DNA from: Molossus alvarezi
Taxonomy: Eukaryota > Chordata > Mammalia > Chiroptera > Molossidae
NCBI GenBank assembly: GCA_037176705.1
Contig: CM073908.1
Coordinates: forward strand, 131,677,430 to 131,741,429
Length of the DNA stretch: 64,000 nt
Direction of reading: 5' to 3'
The notes under the pieces were generated by a model that worked only from the letters and a program-made list of their open reading frames with translations, was not told the origin of the DNA and did not search any database. Shown piece after piece: positions 45,695 to 57,120 of the stretch; the first letter of the stretch is position 1, and each line of letters begins with the position of its first letter. The position numbers and the translations under genes were made by a program.

Positions 45695-45905
45695 AACAGC
45701 TAATGCCATTGAGAACTTACTAGGTGCTAGAAACCCTGAGAATTTTATGGGCACTATCTTATTTAATCTTCCCTCAAACCCTGGGAGTTAGACACTGTTA
45801 ATTATCCTCTTTTACCAATAAGGAAGGTAAGGTTTACAGAGTTAATAAACTTGCCCATAGAGACATAGCTGGTAGACACCATAGAGCCAGAACTGAAACA
45901 AGCCT
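45695..45905 (-). mobile_element. MIR SINE, well preserved
   Basis: AACAGCTAATGCCATTGAGAACTTACTAGGTGCTAGAAACCC, CACTATCTTATTTAATCTTCCCTCAAACCCTGGGAG, AATAAACTTGCCCATAGAGACATAGCTGGTAG and CCAGAACTGAAAC follow the reverse-complement MIR from 3' end to the core. Confidence 0.85.
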
Positions 45906-46596
45906 CTCTTCAACACCACGCCACACTTTCTTAGTCTCATATACATACTGACACATAATAAAAAAAAAAACACTGAAGGTACTATGCATTTGACTTACTA
46001 AAAGGACTGAAAGAAAAATGTCAAGCTTATCAGATACTCTACGCATGAGTGTACTCAGTGCTGAAACTACAAATTGTGTGTCAAAAAGATGCTTAGCTTC
46101 TGCCTCTGCTTTAGTTCTTATTTTATTCTGACTTGTGCTTCATTTAGTTATTGACATGGTTGTCTTTCCCATTGAATTTTAAACTTCTTCAGAGCAGAGA
46201 CTGTCTTTGTAACTCTTATAAGACAAGGTTGTATTGATTGACAAACAGTAAGTGGCCCCAGGTTCCTTATTATTTAAATATGAATCAAGGAATGGATTAG
46301 GTTCTAAATGTCTGATGGTGAATTCATTCCTCTACATTGTGCTAATATCCTATTGTATTAAACTGTGCTTCTGGCTATTTCTTTTAAATGGCAAATGTTC
46401 AGATGCCACAAGCAAAGATGGTTCCCTGAAATTTAATTATTTGACCTGCTAAAATATTCCCAGACAAAAGAAAAATTATTATTTTTCTTCTCTTTTATTT
46501 TTTGAGCCTCTTTGTTGAGTAAATTCCTTCAAAAATTATTAAAAGGTTTAGGCAGATATTTAGCTTTGTTCCTAGTTTACATGTGGAGACAACAAA
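45906..46596. other. No gene or clear repeat
   Basis: Single-copy DNA with a short A-run at 45961-45971. Confidence 0.4.
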
Positions 46597-46800
46597 GTAG
46601 TAGGGCACTCGGGCTTTGGTGCCAGACAAATGTGGGTTCAGATGCCACATTTGTCACTTAAGAGCTTTGTGACCTAGGCTAAGTTATTTAGCCATGCTAA
46701 ATTTCAGGATATTTTTTTCCTCATATCTAAGCAGGAGCTATTAGCAAGTTTGCCAGGATGCTGTGAGCATCCAATGAAATAATATATCCAAAGAATTTTC
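46597..46800 (+). mobile_element. MIR SINE, sense
   Basis: GTAGTAGGGCACTCGGGCTTTGGTGCCAGACAAATGTGGGTTCAGATGCC matches the MIR tRNA-like head. TTTGTGACCTAGGCTAAGTTATTTAGCC and TTTTTTCCTCATATCTAAGCAGG match the core. Confidence 0.85.
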
Positions 46801-48150
46801 CATAGCTTGGCATTCATTCACTTAGGTGTCCCGTTCTAGGGATAAAGTGATGAACAAGGTGAAAGACACTTATTTAAATAAAATAATTACTGCATACAGA
46901 GTTAAAAAGGAAACAGACAAGCTACTGAGATAGAATGGATGAAGTATACATTTTATCCTAAGGAAAATGAGAATCCCTGGAAGCTTATTAAGCAAAGGTT
47001 CATTCAAATCTGATTTACATTATTAAAAGTTCTCCATGACTATTGTGTATGTCCTAGATTGCTGAAAGGCAAGAGTAGAAGCAGAGAACTAGTTAGAAAG
47101 ATACTGCAGTGATCCAGAAGACAGAAGATAATTGCTTTGAATAGGCTGGTAGCAGTAGGGATAGAGATGAATGGATAAAACTAGTATATATTTTGGACAT
47201 AAAACCAATAAAATAAAAGAGAAAGATAAAAGAAGACTCCTAAATTTTTGTCTGGCACAATTAGGTACATGGGGATGACATTTACTGTGATGAGTTAGAC
47301 TAGTAGAAATATATATGCTAAAATGTTAGACATGCTAACCTTGAATTGCCATTGATACATCTCAGTGGGAAAATCATACAAACATGAACATTTAAGAAGA
47401 GGTATTTGCTAGAGATTCATACTTGGAAGTAATGAACACAGAAATTGTTGTAAAAGAAGGCCTCATCCCCTTCTCTCATTTACATATTTCAACATCTGCT
47501 CCATTCCCCAAGAGAGAAAACTATTGGGAAAATAACTTAGATCTATTCCCAATTTCCCTCCCTCATTTCTTTCCAAGGGAGGTAAGATGGACTTTTTAAT
47601 TTATGAAATTAGAAAACAGGTGGGTAGGTGAAGCTTAAACCATTGAAAGGCCCTCCTTTTGAGGACATGACTATGTGAAGAGCTTAGTGTTCTGCATACT
47701 TCTGGGTCAGACTCAAGTCTATCACAAGATGGATGGCTAGTGGTGATTCTTTCACTGCATTTGTCATCAGTGCTTTAAGGTGGCTGGGTGGGTGTTTTAC
47801 TAGCTTGTGAACTCAGTGTTCAAGTAGTAGGAAACCTGATTTTAGTACAGAACAAACCATATTGCCCATGATTACTTATTAGCCTATAGCAGCAGAATTT
47901 CTCTCAAAACCTTGAGAATAGAATGTATTATAGTATTGAGAAATACAATAAAAAGGACCACAGAAAATAGGCAGATGTCAGGAAAAGAGGGGGAACAGGT
48001 GAAACAGAATGAGAAGCCAGGGAGTTAGAAGGAAAGCAGGAAGGAATAGTTCCCTAATAAAAGCAGCTGAGACATCAAAGAAGATGAGGACTCATAGAGG
48101 TCCATTAGGTAAACAGGGAATATGAGTGAAATTCCTTATATTATGGATAT
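46801..48150 (-). mobile_element. L2 LINE fragments (discontinuous)
   Basis: Begins with a CATTCATTCACTTAGGTGTCCCG-type 3' end. Continues through CATTTTATCCTAAGGAAAATGAG, GCAAGAGTAGAAGCAGAGAACTAGTTAG, GCTGGTAGCAGTAGGGATAGAGATG and GGGGATGACATTTACTGTGATGAG to about 47450. Weaker L2-like blocks recur at about 47990-48110. The middle is diverged. Confidence 0.68.
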
Positions 48151-49189
48151 CTTTTTAGATGCACTAAAAATATCATATTAAATAATTAAATGTTAAAAGG
48201 AATCCAGTTACTATTAAGAAGAAATCAAGAGGGTAAATGTAACAATACTATAAAACTTCTATAAGAAAACAGGAAAAATATGAACTACCATAATTCCCTT
48301 GGCTTGAAAGTCCTTCAGTGCATGACCTACAACAGTTTTATTCCACAATGAGAGATAATGACTAAACTACTATTGTACCTGAAAAAGGTAATGACTGACA
48401 ACATTCATACTAAGACATAACTAACTAATAATATATGGTCTCTGCAGTAAGTTATAACTATTTCTGGTAAGAAAGAAAGCAGATAGGGAGGCAGACTGGC
48501 AGATCCAACCAAGAAAGCCTGAAGTTTATGACTGGACTTTATATTTTCTGTAAACAAGAGATATACAAGCACTGGCATTTATGACTTTCTAAGACACTAG
48601 AGCATTGAGTTACTCTGAGTCTGTTCTTCCTGGAAGATCCTCAATTGGCAGAGATGAGCCTCCTCTGGATGGAATTGATTATGAGATGGCTGAGCTGAAA
48701 GAATTTATAGTACAACACTCAAAAGCTAGAGGCTTACTGAGAATCAAACTCAGCTGTCTGATAGCTATGAAGAGACTTAGAATATGAAACTATTTAAGTA
48801 AAGAGGAATAATTTGTGCTGTTAACTCTCTCCCTAGAGTCAAGTAGACACACATGTGGCCTTAACCAAATTAATAACAATTTGTTCTTCTTCAGAAACAA
48901 TGATGTGGCCACAAGATTTTATGCCTAAAAGAACATTTTCCACTGTAGATAAAAGGACATATTACATATTCTTAGTTTTCTTTATGGCAGAGATGTTTCT
49001 TCAAGTACTTTGAATCCCATATGACTTTTGGTCCCCATGGGAGTGAGAGATTTCTACATGGTTGTTGCATATTCTTTGTGAGAAAATCTGATCATTAGTG
49101 AATGGGTTCAAGACTCAATCTGAACACAGGTAATCATAGTACCAATCAGTATAGACATTAATCTCAACTTGCATCAACAAATTCTTTAT
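48151..49189. other. No gene established
   Basis: A 60-codon open frame at 48605-48787 (+) reads SSIGRDEPPLDGIDYEMAEL. It is unusually acidic and non-repetitive, but I recognise no family. Otherwise single-copy DNA. Confidence 0.4.
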
Positions 49190-49416
49190 TAGTGCTGTCC
49201 AATAGAAATTTTCCACAATCATGAAAATATTCTTTATCTTTGCAGCCCTAAATGGTAGTCACTAGCCACATATGGTTGCTGAGAATATGAAATGTGACTG
49301 GTGTAGCTTGAAAACTAAATTTTGACATTCATTTAATTTTAGTTTATTAAAGTTTAAATTTAACTAACCACATGTATCTATTGGCTACAATATTGGACTG
49401 CTCAATTTTAGACAAC
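49190..49416 (+). mobile_element. MER5A hAT-Charlie element
   Basis: TTAGTGCTGTCCAATAGAAATTTTCC start, GTCACTAGCCACATATGGTTGCTGAG, AAATGTGACTGGTGTAGC, a T/A-rich palindromic middle and CCACATGTATCTATTGGCTACAATATTGGACTG end. Non-autonomous, about 190-230 bp as expected. Confidence 0.88.
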
Positions 49417-49892
49417 TCAGTCCAATGATCTTGATTTCTTTGGATGTTAAGGACATGATCATTTTTTTTTCCTTTTCTGATCAACTGAATTTAGATAGAA
49501 TGAATCTCCATTTCCTGTTCAGGTAGGGAAAGACCTGGACTTAGTCTTCCTTCTACAGGTGGCACCAAGATATAGAGCAAAAGAGCACAGAGCCCCACTA
49601 CATGATAACTACAATTTCTTCTTCTCTATAGCCCTGATCTTTAATAAATCATCTGGTTTCTCTTTGGAAATGTCGGTCTTTGTTTCCCTCTCCTCTGTGG
49701 AACTTTCTGAGATCTCATGCCGATGACAATCCCTGGCAAGTACAGCTAAGGCTATAATGGAGATAATATTGGTAGACATTACACAATGTATTTTCATCTC
49801 AGGTAATCCAAGTCCTGAAGTTCTGAGCTCAAGGGCTAACATATAATTCCTTTCTCAGAGTATAGATAATATCATTTCTGTTCATAATAATA
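49417..49892. other. No gene or clear repeat
   Basis: Short open frame 49609-49842 (-) without recognisable domain. Confidence 0.4.
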
Positions 49893-50284
49893 AAGTTTGG
49901 GCTGAATCGTATCTCCCACAAAATTTGTATTTTGAAGCCTGACCCCTACTATCTCAGAATGTGAATGTATTTGGCGGTAGGTCCTTGAAAAGGGTGATTA
50001 ACATAAGTCCCTTGGGATGAGCCGTAATCAAATCTGACAGGTATACTTATAAGAAGAGGACATTTGAACACACAGAGATTCCAGGGGCATGCACACACAG
50101 AAAAGGAAGACACAGAGAGGGCAGCTGTCTACAAGCCAAGGAGGCAGACCTCAGAAGAAATCAACCCTAGTGACACCTTGATCTTGGACTTCCAGCCTAC
50201 AAAACTATGAGAAAATAAATTTCCAATATTTAGGCCATCCAGTCTGTGGTATTTTGTTATGGCAGCCTCAGCAAACTAATGCAC
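49893..50284 (+). mobile_element. MLT1-type solo LTR (ERVL-MaLR)
   Basis: GGGCTGAATCGTATCTCCCACAAAATTTG, TACTATCTCAGAATGTGAATGTATTTGG, TACTTATAAGAAGAGGACATTTG, CTACAAGCCAAGGAGGCAGACCTCAG, ACACCTTGATCTTGGACTTCCAGCC and TATTTTGTTATGGCAGCCTCAGCAAACTAATG end. Clear MLT1 structure. Confidence 0.92.
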
Positions 50285-50569
50285 GATCCCTCGGGACTTG
50301 AGGTATTATGAAGGGGAAGGAGAAAGATAGAAACAAGGAAGTCTCTTATGTAAACATGCCTCAGCCTCTCCCTCAACCCAATACAAATTTAAATAAATAA
50401 AGAGAAAGAGGAGCTTTAAAACATCAGGAATAGTGGTTGTCTGCTCTATATATGGGATGGGGAATGTGGGAATCTGAAAACTCTTAGGAGAACCGAAGTT
50501 ATGTACTGCACCCCACTCCTTGATGGTACATACAGAATGATATAAAGTGGAAAGAAATATCTAGACACT

Positions 50570-50956
50570 TTTACAAGGAAGACATATAGATGGCCAACAT
50601 ATATATTAAAAGATCCTCAACATCACTAGTTATAAGAGAAATACAAATCAAAACCACAAAGAGATACCACCACCTCACCCCTATTAGAATTACTATTATC
50701 AATAAGACAAGAAATAATAAGTGTTGGAAAGAATGTGGGCAAAAGGGAAACCTCATATACTCATGGTGGGAATGTAAATTGGTACAGCTACTATGGAAAA
50801 TAGTATGAAGGTTCCTCATAAACTTAAGAATAAGCCCTGGCTGGGTAGCTCTGTTCATTAGAGTGTTGTACCAATATGCCACAGATGCAGGTTTCATCCC
50901 CATCAGGGCACACACAAGAGTCAACCAATGAATGCATAAATAAGTAGAACAATGAA

Positions 50957-50988
<32 letters not shown>

Positions 50989-51612
50989 TCTCTCTCTCTC
51001 TCTCTCTCCCCCTCTCTGTCCCTAAAATCAATAAATAAACATTTTTTAAAAACCCTTAAGAATAACGTTTCCATATGACCCAGCAATCCCTCTTCTGGTT
51101 ATATACCTAAAAAATGTAAAAACACTTATCAGTAAATATATATACCCCTATGTTCATTGCAGCATTATTTAAAATAGCCAAGACATGGAAACAACCTAAG
51201 TGTTCCTCAACGAATTAGATAAAGACGATGTGGTACTCAGCCATAAAAAAAGATAAAATATTGCCATTTACAACAACATGGATGGATCTTGAGAGTATTA
51301 TGCTAAGTGAAATGTCAGATGGAAAAAGACAATAACCATATGATTTCACTAATATGTGGGATATAAAACAAAAAGTAACAAAGCAAACAAAAATGTATAA
51401 ATAGCAGACAACAGAATGGTGGTTATCAGAGGGAAAGGGGGATGGGAGGAGGACAAAGAGGGTAAAGGAGGTCAAATATATGGTGATGGAAGGAGAATAG
51501 ACTTTAGGTGGGGAGCACACAATAGAATATACAGAGGTTGTGTTATAAAGTTGTACACCTTTATGTAAGGTTATTAACCAATGTTATCCAAATAAATTTA
51601 ATTTTTAAAACT
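50570..51612 (+). mobile_element. L1 3' end (5'-truncated), carrying a SINE
   Basis: ORF2 C-terminal and 3'UTR sequence: GATGGCCAACATATATATTAAAAGATCC, GGTGGGAATGTAAATTGGTACAGC, CCATATGACCCAGCAATCCC, TATGTTCATTGCAGCATTATTTAAAATAGCC, CAACATGGATGGATCTTGAG. It ends TTAACCAATGTTATCCAAATAAATTTAATTT. Many stops; an older L1 subfamily than the copy at 19-26 kb. Confidence 0.88.
50834..51054 (+). mobile_element. Ves-like SINE with long CT repeat
   Basis: GCCCTGGCTGGGTAGCTCTGTTC head (A box altered), GCAGGTTTCATCCCC B-like box, a (TC)n stretch at 50957-51009 and an AATAAATAAAC tail. Duplication CTTAAGAATAA at 50823-50833 and 51055-51065. Confidence 0.88.
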
Positions 51613-53837
51613 TTTGGCTTTCACTGTTTAAATTATACTGAGTGGGCAGAGCTGAGTTTGTTTAAAATGTTGAAAGCATTAACAAATTTGTTAAAGGAAG
51701 ACATCTTCTAAGACTGGAATCTGGGCAGAAGACTTCAGAGACGAGAGACAAGCCCTGCCAAATGTATAAATGCAGATACAAAAAAGGAGCAGCACTGCCA
51801 ACTGAACCAGGTGAATGTGCCCTGCATGTTATGGGAGGACCCCTGATCACAGACAAAAAGATGACTGTGAGCTGTCACCTGGCTGCTAATGAGGGGCAAA
51901 TAACCATTTGACCAACACTTTCTGACCCCACAGGTGGGTCTCCAAAGCAGACCCCTCTGGTGTCAGCCTTTAGTATATGAGTAACATGATTTTCACACAT
52001 TCTGTTTCTCCCAACACCTTAAACATATATCCTTTCCTTCCTTCTGGGTCGTAATCCTTTCCCCTTACCACAGGAAAAAAAATACTTTTACCTGGATGTT
52101 TTGACAGAGATGGGGTTTGTTTGTGCTTTTTGTTTTTAAAACTCTGAGCTCATTTTATTATCATGTCAAGTAGGCAACAGGCACCTCACCCTATTCCTGA
52201 AAAAAGCCCCACTGCTGATTGTCACCCTGTTGTTGATCCTCACCCAGGCCATAAGTACACAATTAATATACCAGCTTGTGGGGGAGGAAGAAATTTTCCT
52301 CTAACTTTCTAGGTTCTCTTGGCTGGTCTAATAATCAATCAACATGAGAAAGGATAACAAGAGAAAATAGCCAAATTTAATTATACTGTATATGTACATA
52401 TGGAAATCCCTCATACATGAGAGGTTCAGAGATAGAAAGGGAAAATGAGGTATATATGGCATCCTGAGCTAGGATGAGGTATAGCACCTTGGGGCTTCAG
52501 ATGGAAGGAAGGTCATTTACGAATCAATAAGAAAAGATGCTCAATAATTAGAAGTTTGCCCTGCCCTATAGATATGCCATAAAAATGTTATTTCTGGGAA
52601 TTACTCTTCTTATGGGCAAGGCCCCTAAATTGAACTCATTAAGAGAGAGGTAAAAGTTTCTCTTGAGCCTGCAGGGTCTCCCTTACCTTCAGCTCAAAAT
52701 AATCCACATGCCAAAGTGGCACATCTTGGGGAGCCCTGTTCTGAACCTCTTTGAGGTATTCCTCATGCCCAATTCCCACTTTTAGAAGCTTCTTCAATGT
52801 TCCATTCTCAGAATTCGTGTTTTTAGCTGATTGTCAACAAATGTGTTGGCTGAAGGTATGTAATATCTTCTAAGATTTTATTCAAACAGAAGACATTAAG
52901 GAATACAATTATCTGAAACCCACTCTTAGAAACTGTAGGTGTGAGGGATAATGTTTATAGGCAGAAAGCCCTGTCTGGTACTTCTGCAAATAATAAATCC
53001 AAAGAAGTCCAAAACTGGCCATTCTTTGACATGCTGGTTTTGCTTTTTAAGCTACCTTTGAGCTACAGACAATGGAGACATCTATAATTTAGTCCACATA
53101 TTCAAATAGCTTTACTATTAACAATTGAAGCCACTTCATCACATTATTTCCATAGCAGCTGAATTTCACAGGAGATTGTCTGGCAGGAAATTAATTGGAC
53201 ACAATATCAAGTGCATGATTCTTAAATATTGCACACAATTCCACCAGGGTAAACACAGACTAAAAAATTACTGTATTATTCCTCTCAAGGTCTCAAGGTT
53301 AAAGCATATCAAAATGCGGTAATAACTGTGGGAACTTGGTAAATTAGATTTTAAAAGCTAGGTGCTGATGTTTCTTTTTTCAGTTCTGAATATATATATT
53401 TCTCAAGTCAAATAAAGTGTCCTTTGTCTATTTGACAAAGAAGTTCAAACTTACAAAGGAGTTGCAAGAATGAAACCAAAACAAAAAACAAAAAACACCT
53501 GTATGGTGCTCAACCATATATATCAATTGCTAACATTATTTCCCTGCATCAGTTGAGTATAGGTTGTAGACTTCAAGGCCCTGAACACACGAATGTTTCA
53601 GTGTGTATTTCCTAAGAACAAGGATATATTAGTACATAACCACAGTACAACTATGAAATTTAGATTTTATATCATTGTAACACTAATATATAGTATAGAA
53701 TGTATCTTAAATTTTTGCCTTTTGTCTTAATAACCCATTCCTGTCCACCAGCTTTAGGTGATTAAACATTAATATCCAGTTTATCTTTTCCAGATACATT
53801 TTTAGAAAAACAAGCAGGTACTTATATATTTTTTTTT
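51613..53837. other. No gene; possible unnamed interspersed repeat at 52255-52770
   Basis: 52255-52770 has phrases (TAATATACCAGCTTGTGGGGGAGG, CAGCTCAAAATAATCCACATGCC-AAAGTGGCACATCTTGGGGAG) that feel like an old LTR or retroviral internal remnant, but I cannot assign a family. The rest is single-copy, AT-rich, without supported coding regions. Confidence 0.35.
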
Positions 53838-54115
53838 ATTTGGTGTTTGTTTCAGGTGTACAGCTCAGTGATTAGACAATCTTGTACATTACACAGTGTT
53901 CGCCTTGACATTTCCAGTCCCCACCTGACACCATATATAGTTATTTCCTGTGCTATACTTTACATCCCCATGTCTACTCTATAACTACCAATCTGTACTT
54001 CTCAATGCCTCCACCTTTCACCCAGTCCCCCAAACCAGTTCCCCTGACAACCACCAATTCTCTCTCTGTATCTATGAGTCAGAGAAAGACATATATTTTC
54101 TTATTCACTTTTTTC
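53838..54115 (-). mobile_element. L1 3'UTR fragment
   Basis: Reverse-complement L1M-type 3'UTR: GTTTGTTTCAGGTGTACAGCTCAGTGATTAGACAATC, CCCACCTGACACCATATATAGTTATTTCC, CTATACTTTACATCCCCATG and CCTCCACCTTTCACCCAGTCCCCC. Truncated, non-coding. Confidence 0.75.
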
Positions 54116-54819
54116 TACACAAAGTATAGCACACTATCCATACTTCACAAAAGATGATGGAAACTACTCATCAGTTCAAAAATAAGTAAAATGTTTTATT
54201 TTCCCATATCATTCCCATTTTAGAATAAATATGTGTTGCCAATGTGAGCAATAAACAAGTTTTTTTATGTGAAGTCAATAATTTTATAGGGTAGTACTAC
54301 TTAAAATGGCTTTATGGACTAGTGGACTAATATGAGTCCACCAACTATATGTTACCAGTCTTCAAGGAGACAATAAGAACACTTTCAAATCCTCCTTAGC
54401 AATTGGCAAAGCAATTTTATGTCTATTGAATCTAATAATTTGTAAACTTGGACTGTATTTTTATATCTTTGTTATTTTATTTTTCTGGTGGTTAATTATT
54501 ATTGTGTTGTACAAAAGTATATGTCCATGAAGAATCTGAAATTTAAAAGATACTTGTTCTTCTGCTACTATTTAAGAGAAACTTCTCTGTGTTAAAAAAA
54601 AAAAAAGTTTAAAATTCAGTCTTAAAGAAGTAATCCTAATAGAAATAGAAAGTAGTGAAGGTATTAAATTAACTCTGGCCAAGATGATAGATGTTGAAAA
54701 TGTAAACATTTAATTTAATTCAGTTTAACAACCAATGTTTCACATCTTCTACACATGAAAGATAAGTTATCTATGTTGATTTTTAAAGGAAACTGAGAAT
54801 AAGCAATGAAAAGATACTG
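54116..54819. other. No gene or clear repeat
   Basis: Single-copy AT-rich DNA with an A13-like run at 54594-54606. Confidence 0.4.
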
Positions 54820-55137
54820 AGTTTTGGCGTTAACAGCAGCAGTAGCAGTGCAAACCGGAAGCTAACACTCGCCCCCAGCAGTGACTGATCAGGAGCTGAG
54901 CCCCACCAGGCAGTAGAACACCCCAGAAGCACACCAGCAGGACCCACGCACCACAGCAGTGCCTACCACGACAGACCAATACCAGCCATCATGTGTCAAT
55001 CCTCCAGGACCCACAGCAGGCAAGAGGCGCCATACACCAAAACAGTCTGCGAGGCACAGCACACTTATTTGCTACGCACCAACCAGCCTACACATCCCAA
55101 CATCTCTCACTGGGCCTAGAACTACCAGAATGCTAAA

Positions 55138-56986
55138 ATGGTGAGACAAAAAAACAATACCCAAATAAAAGAAAAGGAGGAATCTCCAAAAAAGGAACTA
55201 CATGAAATGGAAGCAAGCAACTTGTCAGATAAAGAATTCAAAGCAATGATTTTAAGGGTGCTCAAACAATTTAGTGAGAACTACAAGCAACTTAATGAGA
55301 AGTATAAAGAGCTCAGTAGGAACTACATCAGCCTAAAAAAAAAGAGATAGAAGCTATGAATAAATATCAAGTGGAAATAAAGAATGACATAGCTGATATG
55401 AAATATACCTTAGAAGGTCTCAATAGTAGATAAAAGGAAGCTGAAGACCTAATCAGTGAATTAGAAGACAAGGTAGTAAAAACACCCAAATAGAGCAACA
55501 AAAGGGAAAAAAATTAAAAAGCAGTTTAAGGAAGCTTTGGGACAATACAAAATGTAACAACATTTGCATTGCAGAGGAACCAGGAGGAGAAGAAGTGGAA
55601 AAGGGAATAGGTGACCTGTTTGAAGAAATGATGACAGAAAACTTTCCTAATTTGGTGAAGAAAAAATTCACACGAGTCCAGGAAACACAGAGTCCCAAGC
55701 AAGATCAACCCAAAAAACCCACAGCTAGACACATCATAATTAAAATGGCAAACATTACAAAGAATCTTTATTTTTGACATTTATTATATTCTATTAATTT
55801 ATTTTTTATTAATTAATTTATTTATTTTTGTTATAGATATTTATCTTTTTCCCCCACTGATTCCCCCTTCGCCCTCCCTCCCCACCCTGTCCCCAGCTTT
55901 GTTGTCCTTGTCCATTGTTCATGCATACATGCATATAAGTACTGTGGTTTATCTCTCCCCCACCACCCCCTCTTCTGGGATTGTTAGTCTGTACCCCACT
56001 TACACATCTCTGAGACTACCTCATTCCTCAGACTGTTATGTTCATTATATCCCACCAATAAGTATGATCATATGATACTTGTCTTTCTCTGTTTGGCTTG
56101 TTTGTTTCACTTAGAATAATACTTTCCAGGTCCCTCCATGTTGTCTCAAAGGATAAGAGATCTTTCTTTCTTATAGCTACATAGTACTCCATTGTGTATA
56201 TGTACCACCGCTTTTTTATCCATTCGTCTACTGATGGACACTTGGGTTGTTTCCAGATCTTAGCTATTGTAAATAGTGCTGCTATGAACATGGGGGTACA
56301 TATATTCTTTCTGATTGGTGTTTCAGGCTTCCTAGGGTATATTCCTAGAAGTGGGATCACTGGGTCAAATGGAAGTTCAATTTTTAATTTTTTGAGGTAA
56401 CACCATATGTTGTCCATAGTAGCTGTACCAGTCTGCATTCCCACCAGCAGTGTACTAGTGTCCCCTTTTCTCCACACCCTCGCCAACACTTGTTGTTTGA
56501 TGATTTGTTGATGGCGGCCATTCTGACAGGTGTGAGGTGATACCTCATTGTTGTTTTAATTTGCATCTCTCTGATGATTAGTGATGTTGAGCATTTCTTC
56601 ATATGTCTCTTAGCCATTTGTATGTCCTGTTTGGAGAGGTTTCTATTTAGTTCCTCTGCCCTTTTGTTAATTGGGTTCTTTTTTTCCTTTTGTTGAGTTG
56701 TGTGAGCATTCTATATATATTGGAAATTAACCCCTTATCTGATACATCATTGGCAATGATGCTCTCCCATAGAATGGGTTGCCTTCAAATAAAGAATCTT
56801 AAAGGATGCAAGAGAGAGACAGAAAGTTACTTATAAGGGAGTTCCCATTAGACTGTCAGCTGATTTCTCAATAGAAACATTGCAGGTCAGAAGAGAGTGG
56901 TATGAAGTAGACAAAGTAGTAAAAGGCAAGGGTCTGAATCCAAGACTATCATTCAAAACTAAAGGAGAAATAAAGAGCTTCACAGA

Positions 56987-57024
<38 letters not shown>

Positions 57025-57120
57025 GGAAAGGAATTTACCACCACCAAAACAGCACTGCAAGAAATGCTAAAGGAACTGGTGTAAGAAGAAGAAGAAATAG
57101 AGAGAGATAGGAATACATGC
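55138..57120 (+). pseudogene. L1 ORF1, broken and interrupted
   Basis: The ATG at 55138 opens 70 codons (MVRQKNNTQIKEKEESPKKE, coiled-coil VLKQFSENYKQLNEKYKEL) before a frameshift at the AAAAAAAAGAG run. RRM-like and ENFPNLVKK parts follow at 55595-55777. An L1 3' end then splits the ORF at 55768. The C-terminal domain resumes at 56801 (ILKDARERQKVTYKGVPIRL-like, LQVRREWYEVDKVVKGKGLN). An A36 tract (56988-57023) lies near its end. Confidence 0.88.
55769..56790 (-). mobile_element. 5'-truncated L1 inserted in the plus-strand L1
   Basis: Duplication AAAGAATCTT at 55759-55768 and 56791-56800. Read in minus sense it holds the ORF2 C-terminus ([60 protein letters not shown]) and then the 3'UTR toward 55800. 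The tail side is T-rich but decayed. Closely related to the 3' end of the L1 at 18988. Confidence 0.88.
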
